A DNA stretch of 64,000 bases from Psychrobacillus sp. OK032 (GTDB lineage Bacteria; Bacillota; Bacilli; Bacillales_A; Planococcaceae). Numbering within the stretch: the first letter of the stretch is position 1; each line of letters opens with the position of its first letter. Of this stretch, positions 53,547 to 62,284 are shown one piece after another. The stretch is from positions 124,001 to 188,000 of the forward strand of contig NZ_FOGY01000006.1 of assembly GCF_900111345.1 (NCBI RefSeq), given 5' to 3'. A program made the position numbers and the translations under genes. The notes under the pieces were generated by a model that saw nothing but the letters and a program-made list of their open reading frames with translations, ran no database searches and had not been told where the DNA came from.

Positions 53547-54257
53547 TTAACTTGATTTTTTGCCAAGATAAGCTTCTACGACTCTTGAATCTTCTAATAA
53601 ACTTTTAGCCTCACCATTGATAATTACTTTCCCGGTTTCCATCACGTAACCATAATCGGCGACTTTAAGAGCTTGTTTTGCATTTTGTTCTACCAGAAGG
53701 ACTGTCGTTCCATTCTCCTTTATTTCTCGGATCATTTTAAAAATATCAGCTACAATTAATGGAGCTAATCCCATAGAAGGTTCATCTAGTAATAATAACT
53801 TCGGCTTGGAAAGTAAAGCTCTAGCTATAGCGAGCATTTGTTGTTGTCCGCCTGAAAGTGTCCCTCCAAGTTGTTCTTTTCGTTCTTTTAAAATAGGAAA
53901 TTGGGACATTACTTCTTCAATATCTCTTTTTATCTCTTTATCATTTCGATGGTAAGCACCCATTTCTAGATTTTCCATAACGGTCATACTGGATAATATT
54001 GCTCTACCTTCAGGTACAAGAGCAATTCCTTTTCTTAGAAGCTGATCGGGTCTAAGTCCAGTAATATTTTCCCCTAAGAATTCAACTGTTCCATGCTTTG
54101 GTTTCAATAATCCAGAGATAGTTTTCATCGTCGTCGTTTTTCCTGCGCCGTTTGCACCAAGAAGAGTTACGACCTGACCTTGTTCCACTTCAAGGCTTAC
54201 GCGTTTAAGAGCCTGGATTTTTCCGTAAAAAGTTTCAATGTCCGTTACTTTAAGCAA
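53547..54257 (-). CDS. livF: Branched-chain amino acid-type ABC ATPase LivF
   Basis: 236 residues. Walker A GANGAGKTTTMKTISG, signature LSGGQQQMLAIARAL and Walker B LLLLDEPSMGLAP, the LivF pattern. The start is TTG (LLKVTDIETFYG) with GAGGAGG eight bases upstream, overlapping livG by eight bases. The frame is open further upstream, but that extension lies wholly inside livG and is rejected. Confidence 0.93.
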   Translation of the reverse strand: MLKVTDIETFYGKIQALKRVSLEVEQGQVVTLLGANGAGKTTTMKTISGLLKPKHGTVEFLGENITGLRPDQLLRKGIALVPEGRAILSSMTVMENLEMGAYHRNDKEIKRDIEEVMSQFPILKERKEQLGGTLSGGQQQMLAIARALLSKPKLLLLDEPSMGLAPLIVADIFKMIREIKENGTTVLLVEQNAKQALKVADYGYVMETGKVIINGEAKSLLEDSRVVEAYLGKKSS

Positions 54258-55023
54258 TCTCGTCGTCCTCCTCTGCACCGAGGTATGCCTCAATAACTTC
54301 TTGGTTGTTCTGGATTTCCGCAGGTGTTCCTTCTGCAAGTTTCTTCCCAAAATTCAAAACGGTAATTCTATCACAAAGTTTCATAACAAAGGGCATATCG
54401 TGTTCGATTAATAGCACTGTAACGCCTCTTTTTTGTACTTTTTTTATTAAATCAAATAGGCTTTCTGTTTCGGTTTCATTCATTCCAGCTGCCGGCTCAT
54501 CTAACAGTAACAGTTTCGGGTTACTAGCCAAAGCTCTGGCAATTTCAAGTCTTCTTTGTTGTCCGTATGCTAAATTTTCAGCGATAGAGTCTTGAAACTT
54601 AGATAAGCCTACTAGTTCTAATAGTTCTAATGCAACATCATGAGAATTAGTTTCTTCTTTACGTTGCGATTTAGTTCTCAAAACACTTTTTATCACACCT
54701 GATTTACTGCGGCAATGGCCTCCAACTAAAACATTTTCGAGTACCGACATTTGCGAAAAAAGTCGGATATTCTGGAATGTACGACAAATTCCTTTATCGG
54801 TAATTTTATGAGGTTTAAGGCCTGATATTTTTTCACCAAGAAAGCTGATCTCTCCAGAAGTAGGGGAGAACATGTTCGTAATCACATTAAATAAGGTCGT
54901 TTTACCAGCACCATTAGGTCCGATTAAACCGAATATTTCACCCTCATTAATCTGGAAGGATACATCTGTTAAAGCGGAGATCCCGCCAAAGTTTTTAGTT
55001 ATATTTTTTAGTTCCAATACCAA
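54250..55023 (-). CDS. livG: Branched-chain amino acid-type ABC ATPase LivG
   Basis: 257 residues. Walker A GPNGAGKTTLFNVITN, the long LivG insert RTFQNIRLFSQMSVLENVLV, signature AYGQQRRLEIARAL and Walker B LLLLDEPAAGMNETE. TTG start with AGGAGGGG upstream, lying inside the 3' end of livM. Confidence 0.93.
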   Translation of the reverse strand: MVLELKNITKNFGGISALTDVSFQINEGEIFGLIGPNGAGKTTLFNVITNMFSPTSGEISFLGEKISGLKPHKITDKGICRTFQNIRLFSQMSVLENVLVGGHCRSKSGVIKSVLRTKSQRKEETNSHDVALELLELVGLSKFQDSIAENLAYGQQRRLEIARALASNPKLLLLDEPAAGMNETETESLFDLIKKVQKRGVTVLLIEHDMPFVMKLCDRITVLNFGKKLAEGTPAEIQNNQEVIEAYLGAEEDDEIA

Positions 55024-55975
55024 GGCTGCCCCTCCTTTTTAACTTTAATTTCCTTTTGAACCACTTTAGAAGAGACACATCTATAATTCCTTGAGGACGG
55101 AATGCCATCATGGCAATAAGGATTACACCATAAATCATATAACGGTAATCACTTATAAATCGTAAAGCCTCAGGTAAAATGGTCATAAATGTTGCTCCGA
55201 ATATCGCACCCCAGATTAATTCACTACCACCAAATATGGAGAAGATAAGGATATCTATTGCGCGGTGATAGGCAAAGTCAGCAGGACTGATATAGGCCAT
55301 TACATGGGCATACAAGGCACCAGCAAAGCCAGCCAAAATGGCTCCTTGCGTAAAGGACAGAACTTTATAATAGGTAATATTTATTCCCATGGACTCTGCA
55401 GCTTTTTCATCCATTTTAATGGCTGCAAAAGCCCTTCCAACACGTGATTTATTTTGTCTAATAAAGAACCATACGAGTAAAATGTTCACTAATAATAAGA
55501 TCAACACGACTAGTAAATAAATAAATTGATTGTTCTTTAACCCGAGCATGTCAGGATCGAATCCTGTAAGCTTAAAGGTCTTAAATAGTTCTCTTCCTAG
55601 ATGTGGAATACCAGATAGACCTATGGAGCCCTGTGTAATAGAATCCCAATTAACAAAGATTACCCGAATAACTTCACCAAAACCTAAGGTAGCAATGGCC
55701 AAATAGACTCCAGATAGTCTAAGCGCAGGAATACCAATTAGAATCCCAAATACACCTGCCACAACTGCACCTAAGATGATGCCTAGGAAAATTGGAAGAT
55801 CAAAGTTAATTGTTAATAAGGCGGAAGTATAAGCCCCGATACCCATAAAACCTGCATTTCCTAAAGATAGTTGACCTGAGGAAAGAGTAATGTAAATACT
55901 TATTCCTAGAATTATATTAATAAGAATAAAAGAGACTATTTGTAAATGATATGGATTTATAATATCTCCTAACAT
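54995..55975 (-). CDS. livM: Branched-chain amino acid-type ABC permease LivM
   Basis: 326 residues with about nine helices. Family segments are SLGNAGFMGIGAYTSALL, AIATLGFGEVIRV and AIKMDEKAAESMGINITYYKV, the coupling loop. The ATG at 55975, eight bases after the livH stop, has AGGAAGGTG upstream. A longer frame that begins inside livH is rejected. Confidence 0.92.
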   Translation of the reverse strand: MLGDIINPYHLQIVSFILINIILGISIYITLSSGQLSLGNAGFMGIGAYTSALLTINFDLPIFLGIILGAVVAGVFGILIGIPALRLSGVYLAIATLGFGEVIRVIFVNWDSITQGSIGLSGIPHLGRELFKTFKLTGFDPDMLGLKNNQFIYLLVVLILLLVNILLVWFFIRQNKSRVGRAFAAIKMDEKAAESMGINITYYKVLSFTQGAILAGFAGALYAHVMAYISPADFAYHRAIDILIFSIFGGSELIWGAIFGATFMTILPEALRFISDYRYMIYGVILIAMMAFRPQGIIDVSLLKWFKRKLKLKRRGSLGIGTKKYN

Positions 55976-55982
55976 CCCATCA

Positions 55983-56867
55983 TCACCTTCCTGCCTCAGC
56001 GGTATTCTTACCAAAAATCCCCTGTGGTCGTAAGAGAAGAATGAATATGATTGTTATAAAGGCAACCGCATCACGATATCCGGAGTCACCGTAGGCAACA
56101 ATCATCGTTTCAGCAAGACCAAGAAGTAATCCTCCTGCCATTGCTCCTTTGACATTCCCCATTCCACCTAAAATAATAATTGCTAAACCCTTTAGCCCCA
56201 TTGATAATCCCATTTGGGGGTTAACGGAGTTAAATGCCATTCCAACTAAAATACCAGCGATCCCCCCAAGTGCAGAAGCAAGAATTACTGTTGTTGTTAT
56301 CGTTCGTTTTGTATTCACACCAAGCAGACTTGCAGTTTCTAAATTTTCTGCTGTAGCACGAAGAGCTTTCCCAGCTTTCGTTTTGGAAAGCCAATAAGAG
56401 AGTACAACCATTAATGTAATAGATATGACAAATATTAAAATTTGTACAAGATAAACGGTTATGGAACCAATTTGAAATTGAATCTGCGCAAAAGAATGGC
56501 GGAAGGGATGGTTACCAGCCCCAAATATATGATGGGAGAGATTCTCCAATAAAATAGAAACTCCGATCGTACTTATTAAAGGAGCAAGATGTGAAACACC
56601 CTGTTTACCGCGAAGAGGGCGTAATGCAATACGCTCAAGCATATAACCTAAAATAACTGTGACTCCAATTGCAGCAATGAACGCAATCCACAATGGCAAT
56701 CCTAATACACTTGTTATTAGTACCCCAATAAAAGCCCCAATCATAAAAATCTCGCCATGTGCCATATTAATAATGCCAAGTACACCAAATACAAGAGTGA
56801 AACCTAGGGCAACAATGGCATAAATGCTTCCAAGTGTTATTCCATTGATTATTTGTTCTAATAGCAA
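55983..56867 (-). CDS. livH: Branched-chain amino acid-type ABC permease LivH
   Basis: 294 residues with about eight helices. It begins LLEQIINGITLGSIYAIVALG and has GIINMAHGEIFMIGAF, GVSILLENL and KALRATAENLETASLLGVN, all typical of LivH. TTG start with GGGTGAG upstream. It follows livJ after a hairpin. Confidence 0.92.
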   Translation of the reverse strand: MLLEQIINGITLGSIYAIVALGFTLVFGVLGIINMAHGEIFMIGAFIGVLITSVLGLPLWIAFIAAIGVTVILGYMLERIALRPLRGKQGVSHLAPLISTIGVSILLENLSHHIFGAGNHPFRHSFAQIQFQIGSITVYLVQILIFVISITLMVVLSYWLSKTKAGKALRATAENLETASLLGVNTKRTITTTVILASALGGIAGILVGMAFNSVNPQMGLSMGLKGLAIIILGGMGNVKGAMAGGLLLGLAETMIVAYGDSGYRDAVAFITIIFILLLRPQGIFGKNTAEAGR

Positions 56868-56888
56868 GAAATCTCACCCTTTCAAATT

Positions 56889-56913
56889 AGGTAAGGGCAA
56901 GTTACCCTTACCT
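56889..56913 (-). terminator. Intercistronic hairpin between livJ and livH
   Basis: A perfect nine-bp stem (56889-56897 with 56905-56913) and seven-base loop without a T-run. As with phnD-phnC it lies directly after the binding-protein gene. Confidence 0.65.
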
Positions 56914-56946
56914 GTATTTGTACAAAATGGCTAAGTGTAAACCTAC

Positions 56947-58095
56947 TTACTCAAATAGTTGGAATGTCCCATCCTTAATAATGAGTACTGTTGGTTCCAT
57001 GATGACATCGCCATCTTCATCAAATGAAAATTTCCCAAGTATACCGTCTAAATCCTTTATCTCAGCAAGAGCATCACGAAGTGCGTCTCTATCAGCTACT
57101 CCAGCATTCTTCAAGCCCTCAGCCATAATATAAAGTGCATCATACGCTTGTGCAGCAAATTGATCTGGTTTATGACCATATTCAGTTTCATACTTTTTAA
57201 CGAAATCTTGCACTTTTGGATCATCCTTTTCACCAAACCAAGGAGTTGCAACTATTAAGCCTTCTGATGCTTCTCCAGCTATTTCTATAACTTGTGGAGA
57301 GTTATATCCATTTCCTCCTACAAAGGGTAAATCAATTCCCATTTTTCTTGCTTGATCCATAATAACCGCACCTTCATTGTAAAGAGCTGAAGCTAAGATC
57401 AAATCTGGTTGAAGATCCTTGATTTTTGTTAGTTGTGCATTATAATCGGATTGGCCTTTCTGGAAAGTTTCAATTGTTAAAATTTCTAGGCCCATCTTTT
57501 CTGCTTCTGCTTTCATCGTGTCAAATCCCGACTGTGTAAACAAATCGTCATTTCCGTATAAAATTGCAACCTTTTTTGCCCCATATTTATTCACTGCTTT
57601 TTCTAAAGCTGCGGGTATTGCTAGGGATTCAGGTATCGAATTTCTAAAAACATACTCACCAATCTGTGGAATGCCTGCAGCAGTTGTAGAAGTTCCCATG
57701 ATAGGAATTCCGTTTATGTCTGCTTCTGGTCCAACAACATTCATTTCAGTACTTAAAGTTGGTCCAAGTAAAGCTACAATATCATCTGAACTCATCAGTT
57801 TTTGAGCAACAGTCAATGCTTGGTCTTGTTTCCCGGCAGAATCTTCAATAATAAGCTCTATCTTCACATCGCCTTTTTCATTGATCTCATCTAGGGCTAA
57901 GTTAAATCCATTTGTGATGGCTTCCCCGTAAGCTGCCCCAGGTCCGGTCATATAGGATATAACGCCTATTTTTGCTGAAACAGGACCTCCAGATTTTTCA
58001 CTTGTAGCATTTGTAACATCCTCACTACATGCAGCTAACATAACTACCATTAGAACTGAGATTAATAGATATACTTTTTTAAAACTATTTCTCAT
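56947..58095 (-). CDS. livJ: Branched-chain amino acid-type substrate-binding lipoprotein LivJ
   Basis: 382 residues with lipobox MLAACS. Opens KIGVISYMTGPGAAYGEAIT and has LLGPTLSTEMNVVGPEA, MGTSTTAAGIPQIGEYVFRN and FAAQAYDALYIMAEGLKNAG, matching type 1 binding proteins for branched-chain amino acids or related acids. The ATG at 58095 with GGGGGTAG upstream starts a proper signal peptide; the frame is open for 16 codons more. First gene of livJHMGF plus the hydroxyacid oxidase. The upstream gap 58096-58455 shows a promoter-like A+T-rich sequence and the duplicated block noted at 43740-44364. Confidence 0.92.
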   Translation of the reverse strand: MRNSFKKVYLLISVLMVVMLAACSEDVTNATSEKSGGPVSAKIGVISYMTGPGAAYGEAITNGFNLALDEINEKGDVKIELIIEDSAGKQDQALTVAQKLMSSDDIVALLGPTLSTEMNVVGPEADINGIPIMGTSTTAAGIPQIGEYVFRNSIPESLAIPAALEKAVNKYGAKKVAILYGNDDLFTQSGFDTMKAEAEKMGLEILTIETFQKGQSDYNAQLTKIKDLQPDLILASALYNEGAVIMDQARKMGIDLPFVGGNGYNSPQVIEIAGEASEGLIVATPWFGEKDDPKVQDFVKKYETEYGHKPDQFAAQAYDALYIMAEGLKNAGVADRDALRDALAEIKDLDGILGKFSFDEDGDVIMEPTVLIIKDGTFQLFE

Positions 58096-58455
58096 CTCTC
58101 TACCCCCTATAAATTCTTTAACGTACAGTTCTATTAAATCCAATAAACCACTTAAAGTAAAGTGATTATTCAGAATTATTTAAAATATCCACGCAAAAAG
58201 TAGTGTTAGATTAAATAGCTCCCTGTTTTCAAAGAAGACGATCATTTGTTTCCGAGACAGGGACGCGATTTTAGTGAGGGAAATACTTGTTTTATCTAAT
58301 AATGATTGCTCCAAAAAACTATTAGTCTAACATGCCTGTTATTTAGGAATTACCTTTTAATGATGAGAGGAATTTCCAGATAAATGTCGAACTATTAATT
58401 TATAGTAGGTTAGTAAATTGTCTTTAATCTAATTTTGATCCAAGGGGTGGGAAAA

Positions 58456-59328
58456 TTGGTTAAAATCTTTGATTCAATTTATGTAAATAATGCTCAAAAA
58501 ATTGTTCTCGAATTAAAAGACATTACTCCAAAAGGATATACAGAAAATTATAGAAGGAAATTATTTTGCTCTACAGAGGGGTGCAATGCGAAGTTATCGT
58601 TTGTCGCAAAGTCTGGGAATAGAAGTTATCTAAGAACTTGGAGGTATAGCTTACATTCCAAGCATTGCCTACATTTTTTTGATAAAGAAGAAGGGGAAAG
58701 CAGTGGTAAGAGGCCTAATGTACAAATTGGTGTGGTTTATGGTGACCAAATGAATAGATCGCAAAAAGAAGCATTTGAGTTGGAAGTGTTGAGTGAAGAG
58801 GAAAGAGTAAAACGATTAGAAGATAAAAGTAGACAAAGAAATAATAGAAATAAACGATTAAGGAAAAGAAGCACATCAGAACAACTCACTATTCATATGA
58901 TTCTTGATCCTAGTAAGTTAACGGAGGACTCTCCAAAATTAAAAGCGAGATTGTACAAAAGAGATGTAGACACATTAAAGAAAAATGACTTGGGTCAAGC
59001 TAGAACGTTGATAGGTAAAATACAGAGTGTAAATTATTCGGAGCAAAATGCAATTGTAAGGATTTTTAAAAACAATACGTATATGAATGTGAAATTTGAA
59101 AAAGCATTTTTTGCTTCAGCACCAACATACATTAATTTGTTTCCGTATATTCAGCGTTTTTCCGAACAGAATGATTTTGCTATATTCTGCGCTACTGGTG
59201 AAGTTAGAAAAAATATAGATAATGATGAATTTGAATTAATCGTATTTAATAAAGAAGGATTATTAATTCACGGAATGACCTTGCCCTCATTAGTAGCTTC
59301 TTATGCGACACAACAACTTTCGTTTTAA
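58456..59328 (+). CDS. Protein of unknown function with a CoiA-like zinc-finger motif
   Basis: About 290 residues. Near the N-terminus LFCSTEGCNAKLSFVAKSGN and, 16 residues on, LHSKHCLHFFD resemble the Cys/His zinc finger at the start of CoiA-like and related DNA-processing proteins. A basic, charged middle (RQRNNRNKRLRKR) follows, then a beta-rich C-terminal domain from ARTLIGKIQSVNYSEQNAIV. I do not recognise the whole protein. TTG start with AAGGGGTGGG upstream. It stands alone, just before the broken parR copy. Confidence 0.65.
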   Translation: MVKIFDSIYVNNAQKIVLELKDITPKGYTENYRRKLFCSTEGCNAKLSFVAKSGNRSYLRTWRYSLHSKHCLHFFDKEEGESSGKRPNVQIGVVYGDQMNRSQKEAFELEVLSEEERVKRLEDKSRQRNNRNKRLRKRSTSEQLTIHMILDPSKLTEDSPKLKARLYKRDVDTLKKNDLGQARTLIGKIQSVNYSEQNAIVRIFKNNTYMNVKFEKAFFASAPTYINLFPYIQRFSEQNDFAIFCATGEVRKNIDNDEFELIVFNKEGLLIHGMTLPSLVASYATQQLSF

Positions 59329-59489
59329 GATACCTTCATCATTAATACGAAAAATACTCAAGAACTCTTCAGTTAGAAATAGATTAAGGGTTTGGAGTTT
59401 CTGTAAGAGTAATAGCTCGTGTAGATACTCCATATAAAGCGAACCTGTGTTAGAAAAATTCATGTTTTTTTAACACATGGTCATAAATC

Positions 59490-59862
59490 TAATGGATGGT
59501 GTGAGTAACCCCTTATCCAAGGGTAGAGAAACAAATAACTATTCCGATAGAACAGCGTAATTGGCTAAAAAACGCACATTCAGAAGCTATGCTAGGAAAC
59601 ATTGTAAATCATTTGTTGTCAGATCCTGTTAAGTGCAATGTCTATTCTTGCCCCTCTTAACAGTAATACTTTAGATATTGACCAAGCCGACGGAAAATCA
59701 ACAAGAAAATCTTGCTGACGAATTAGAAGATGATTTGATGAACTTTGACTTGGACCAAGTAAAACATGAGCAGACGTCCGCAGAAGAAGATTCAGAGGAG
59801 AATGTCGAAACCGAAAGCTTAGATGATTTACTTGGAGATTTTCTTTCGAGAATGAATAAGTA
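59490..59862 (+). pseudogene. parR: Broken recent copy of parR
   Basis: Matches 45956-46423. The start and first 45 codons are gone and several frameshifts lie in 59500-59650. Two deletions end at short direct repeats (GCC and GAAAAT) and remove about 20 and about 60 bases of the linker region. The last 166 bases differ from the intact gene at only about four positions, so the duplication is recent. A 61-codon frame from TTG 59678 still encodes the acidic linker and the C-terminal DDLLGDFLSRMNK helix. Confidence 0.85.
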
Positions 59863-59882
59863 ATCAGAGAATAAACAAAAGA

Positions 59883-59926
59883 TGAAACCCTTGGATTGAG
59901 TAACACTTATACCAGGGGTTTCTTTT
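59883..59926 (+). terminator. Diverged terminator copy after the parR pseudogene
   Basis: GAAACCCTTGGAT and ATACCAGGGGTTTC still pair with a few mismatches and are followed by TTTTTTT, a longer T-run than in the parent copy. Confidence 0.7.
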
Positions 59927-59972
59927 TTTATATTCTTTAAAGCGACCCATTGTAGAAACATTCTAATAGGTG

Positions 59973-60542
59973 TTAGTTTTTAGAACCAAAATTAATACCA
60001 GAAAATATATAAGGAATAGCTGATTTGATGAATTCTTCCGGCGATAACTGCTTACTATTTCTTCTCCATTCTACAGAAGCCCCGTAAATTCCCCAGCTTA
60101 ATATGACTGCGGTAATATTTAGAGCTTCATCTTCTTCAGTTTTATTTTGTTTTAACAACATTTTGTAAAAAATAATTTCGAGCTGTTCCCTAATGATAAT
60201 GGCAATTGTATCTTCGTACCCTCTATGACAACGAGTGGATAAAGACTTTTGAAAGTTCGTTATAGCTATGAAGATATTAATAATCGATTCTTCATTTAGT
60301 TCGTTTTTCTCGTAGATATTACTATTCAAATTAATCAATAATACTTCTGATAGTACCATTTCTAATAAGTCATATATATCTTGGAAATGATAATAGAATG
60401 TGGCGCGATTAATCATAGCCTCTGTTGTAATATCCTTAACGGTAATATCCTTGAAATCTTTTTTACCCGAAAGTTCAATGAAAGAATCCATGATTAATTT
60501 GCGAGTACGTAGAACTCGGGGATCCGTTTTTGATTGAACCAT
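59973..60542 (-). CDS. TetR/AcrR family regulator, divergent from the FMN reductase operon
   Basis: 189 residues. The HTH is at residues about 10-58 (RTRKLIMDSFIELSGKKDF, then INRATFYYHFQDIYDLLE). The C-terminal domain ends LSPEEFIKSAIPYIFSGI, as in DhaS-like TetR proteins. AGGAGGG upstream supports the ATG. It probably represses itself and the divergent redox operon. Confidence 0.88.
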   Translation of the reverse strand: MVQSKTDPRVLRTRKLIMDSFIELSGKKDFKDITVKDITTEAMINRATFYYHFQDIYDLLEMVLSEVLLINLNSNIYEKNELNEESIINIFIAITNFQKSLSTRCHRGYEDTIAIIIREQLEIIFYKMLLKQNKTEEDEALNITAVILSWGIYGASVEWRRNSKQLSPEEFIKSAIPYIFSGINFGSKN

Positions 60543-60581
60543 ATCACTATCCCTCCTATTTTTTAAACAATTTTCTCAAAG

Positions 60582-60597
60582 TGTTGTATAAACAACA
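60582..60597. promoter_or_regulatory. Candidate TetR operator
   Basis: TGTTGTATAAACAACA is a perfect inverted repeat (six-base arms, four-base spacer) in the 167-base gap between the divergent TetR and reductase genes. The length is on the short side for a TetR site. Confidence 0.45.
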
Positions 60598-60709
60598 AAT
60601 CCAATGAACTATTGGTATGCCGTTGCTTTCATTATGGATAAAATACAATTATCAGGCAAATATGATGCTTGTTTAAAAAACACATTCATTTTTAGGAGGA
60701 GAGTTTAAC

Positions 60710-61270
60710 ATGATTAAAATTGGTATTATTACTGGAAGTACAAGAGATTCAAGAGTAAATATTCAAGTGGCAGAATGGGTGAAATCAATCGCAGATAAAA
60801 GAACGGATGTTGAATTTGAGTTGGTAGATATTAAAGATTATAACCTACCAAGATACAATGAATCAGTTCCAGCTATTATGACACAAGACTATCAAACTCC
60901 AGAAGCACATCCATGGTCTAAAAAAATTAGTGAGCTCGATGGGTTTGTTTTCGTCACTCCTGAATATAACAAAGCTGTTACGTCTGGATTGAAAGATGCA
61001 ATTGACTATCTATACGTGGAATGGAATAACAAAGCAGCCGGGATTGTAAGTTATGGGTCTACTCTTGGAGTTACGGCAGCTAACAACTTGCGTTTAATTT
61101 TAACAGTACCGGCAGTTGCAACAGTACGAACACAACCTGCATTCAGCCTCTTTACTGACTTTGAAAATATGTCAACCTTTAAACCAGCACCGTTTCATGA
61201 AGAAACCGTTCAAAATATGTTGAATGAGGTCGTGGCTTGGTCTACTGCATTAAAAACAATTAGAAACTAA
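60710..61270 (+). CDS. NADPH-dependent FMN reductase / azoreductase-like flavoprotein
   Basis: 186 residues with a flavodoxin-like fold. FMN phosphate loop IITGSTRDSRVNIQVAEW, FVFVTPEYNKAVTSGLKDAIDYL (in part) and the GIVSYGSTLGV segment match the NADPH-dependent FMN reductase family, whose members reduce quinones, azo dyes or flavins. GGAGGAG precedes the ATG. First gene of a three-gene operon under the TetR regulator. Confidence 0.9.
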   Translation: MIKIGIITGSTRDSRVNIQVAEWVKSIADKRTDVEFELVDIKDYNLPRYNESVPAIMTQDYQTPEAHPWSKKISELDGFVFVTPEYNKAVTSGLKDAIDYLYVEWNNKAAGIVSYGSTLGVTAANNLRLILTVPAVATVRTQPAFSLFTDFENMSTFKPAPFHEETVQNMLNEVVAWSTALKTIRN

Positions 61271-61351
61271 TGAAGAAACTCTTTAAAGCGAGGTATTAGA
61301 GACTTACTTCCTTTTCCTCGCTAATTTTAAATAGAAATGGAGGAATATGAA

Positions 61352-62278
61352 TTGAAAAACAATAATATGGTATGTGATTTAGAAACAGGTGTATGTGGAG
61401 TAGCTGGAGAGGAAGAAATAGAGGTTATTGATTTTAATCAACCCCAAAAATCGATTAATCTCTATTATGTGACGGATCCTATTTGCTCTCATTGCTGGGC
61501 AATTGAACCTGTTCTTCGTCGTTTTAAAGAGCAGTATGGACACTATTTTAATGTCCATACGGTAATGGGGGGGTTACTGGAAAAATGGCATGATGGACCC
61601 ATTGATCCTGCAAATGGGATTTATAAACCTGCGGACGTTGCTGGCCATTGGAGAGAAGTGGGGGAATATTCCCGCATGCCAATTGATGGGAGTCTAATGA
61701 TTGACAATCCCGTTCAATCATCCTACCCGCCCTCTCGAGTATTTAAAGTGATTCAAAAACATCATAATGATAAATTAGCCTATGAATATCTACGTCGTGC
61801 CAGAGAAGCCCTTTTCGCATTTAATCAAAATATTTCGGATAAATCCGTTCTAATTGACATCGTGAACAGTATCCAACTTGATGGAGAAGCTATTGTAAAT
61901 GAAGCTGAACAACCAATCAGTCAACAATTATTGAATGAAGATTTTAGCCTTGTTAGAAGCCTTGGGGCGAGAGGTTTTCCAACTATCATCATGATGAATG
62001 AGGAAAATAAAGGAGTTAAAATTGTTGGTGGCCGCCCATTTGAATACTATGTGGACGGATTAAAACAAGTTCTAAATGTGGAAGAACTACAACCGAAACA
62101 ACAGCCTTCCCTTTCTAGCTTGCTTGAAAAGGAAAAACTTCTGTTTTCAAAAGAAATTGAAGTGATGTATGATGTTGATCAGTCAGATATTAACAGTTTT
62201 ATTGAAAAAGAACTCTCGCCAAATAGTTTTCAAATGAAGGAAATTCTAGGTGAATTATATGTTACTACTACAAAGTGA
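61352..62278 (+). CDS. DsbA-fold thioredoxin-like protein (FrnE/SpxH-like)
   Basis: About 308 residues, cytosolic (no signal peptide). The redox motif CSHC is at residues 45-48 in VTDPICSHCWAIEPVLRRF and the cis-proline loop is LGARGFPTII. The layout with a helical insertion fits DsbA family proteins of the FrnE type and is related to the Spx adaptor SpxH/YjbH. The TTG at 61352 with GGAGG eight bases upstream is the likely start; the ATG at 61337 overlaps the Shine-Dalgarno itself. Probably a disulfide or oxidative-stress factor working with its operon mates. Confidence 0.85.
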   Translation: MKNNNMVCDLETGVCGVAGEEEIEVIDFNQPQKSINLYYVTDPICSHCWAIEPVLRRFKEQYGHYFNVHTVMGGLLEKWHDGPIDPANGIYKPADVAGHWREVGEYSRMPIDGSLMIDNPVQSSYPPSRVFKVIQKHHNDKLAYEYLRRAREALFAFNQNISDKSVLIDIVNSIQLDGEAIVNEAEQPISQQLLNEDFSLVRSLGARGFPTIIMMNEENKGVKIVGGRPFEYYVDGLKQVLNVEELQPKQQPSLSSLLEKEKLLFSKEIEVMYDVDQSDINSFIEKELSPNSFQMKEILGELYVTTTK

Positions 62279-62284
62279 GGTAGA

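Larger units (their letters stand above)
59434..59963 (+). repeat. Duplicated parR segment with flank blocks on both sides
   Basis: The order is flank block (59434-59490, like 46559-46640), parR part (59490-59862), terminator copy (59883-59926) and flank block again (59938-59963). This is what remains of a tandem parR-terminator-flank duplication after deletions. It is in the same orientation as the intact copy 13.4 kb away. Confidence 0.75.

Noticed and set aside
53547-54350. A longer LivF starting inside livG
   Set aside because: The added 31 residues are unlike any LivF, and a TTG at 54257 with GAGGAGG gives the normal N-terminus.
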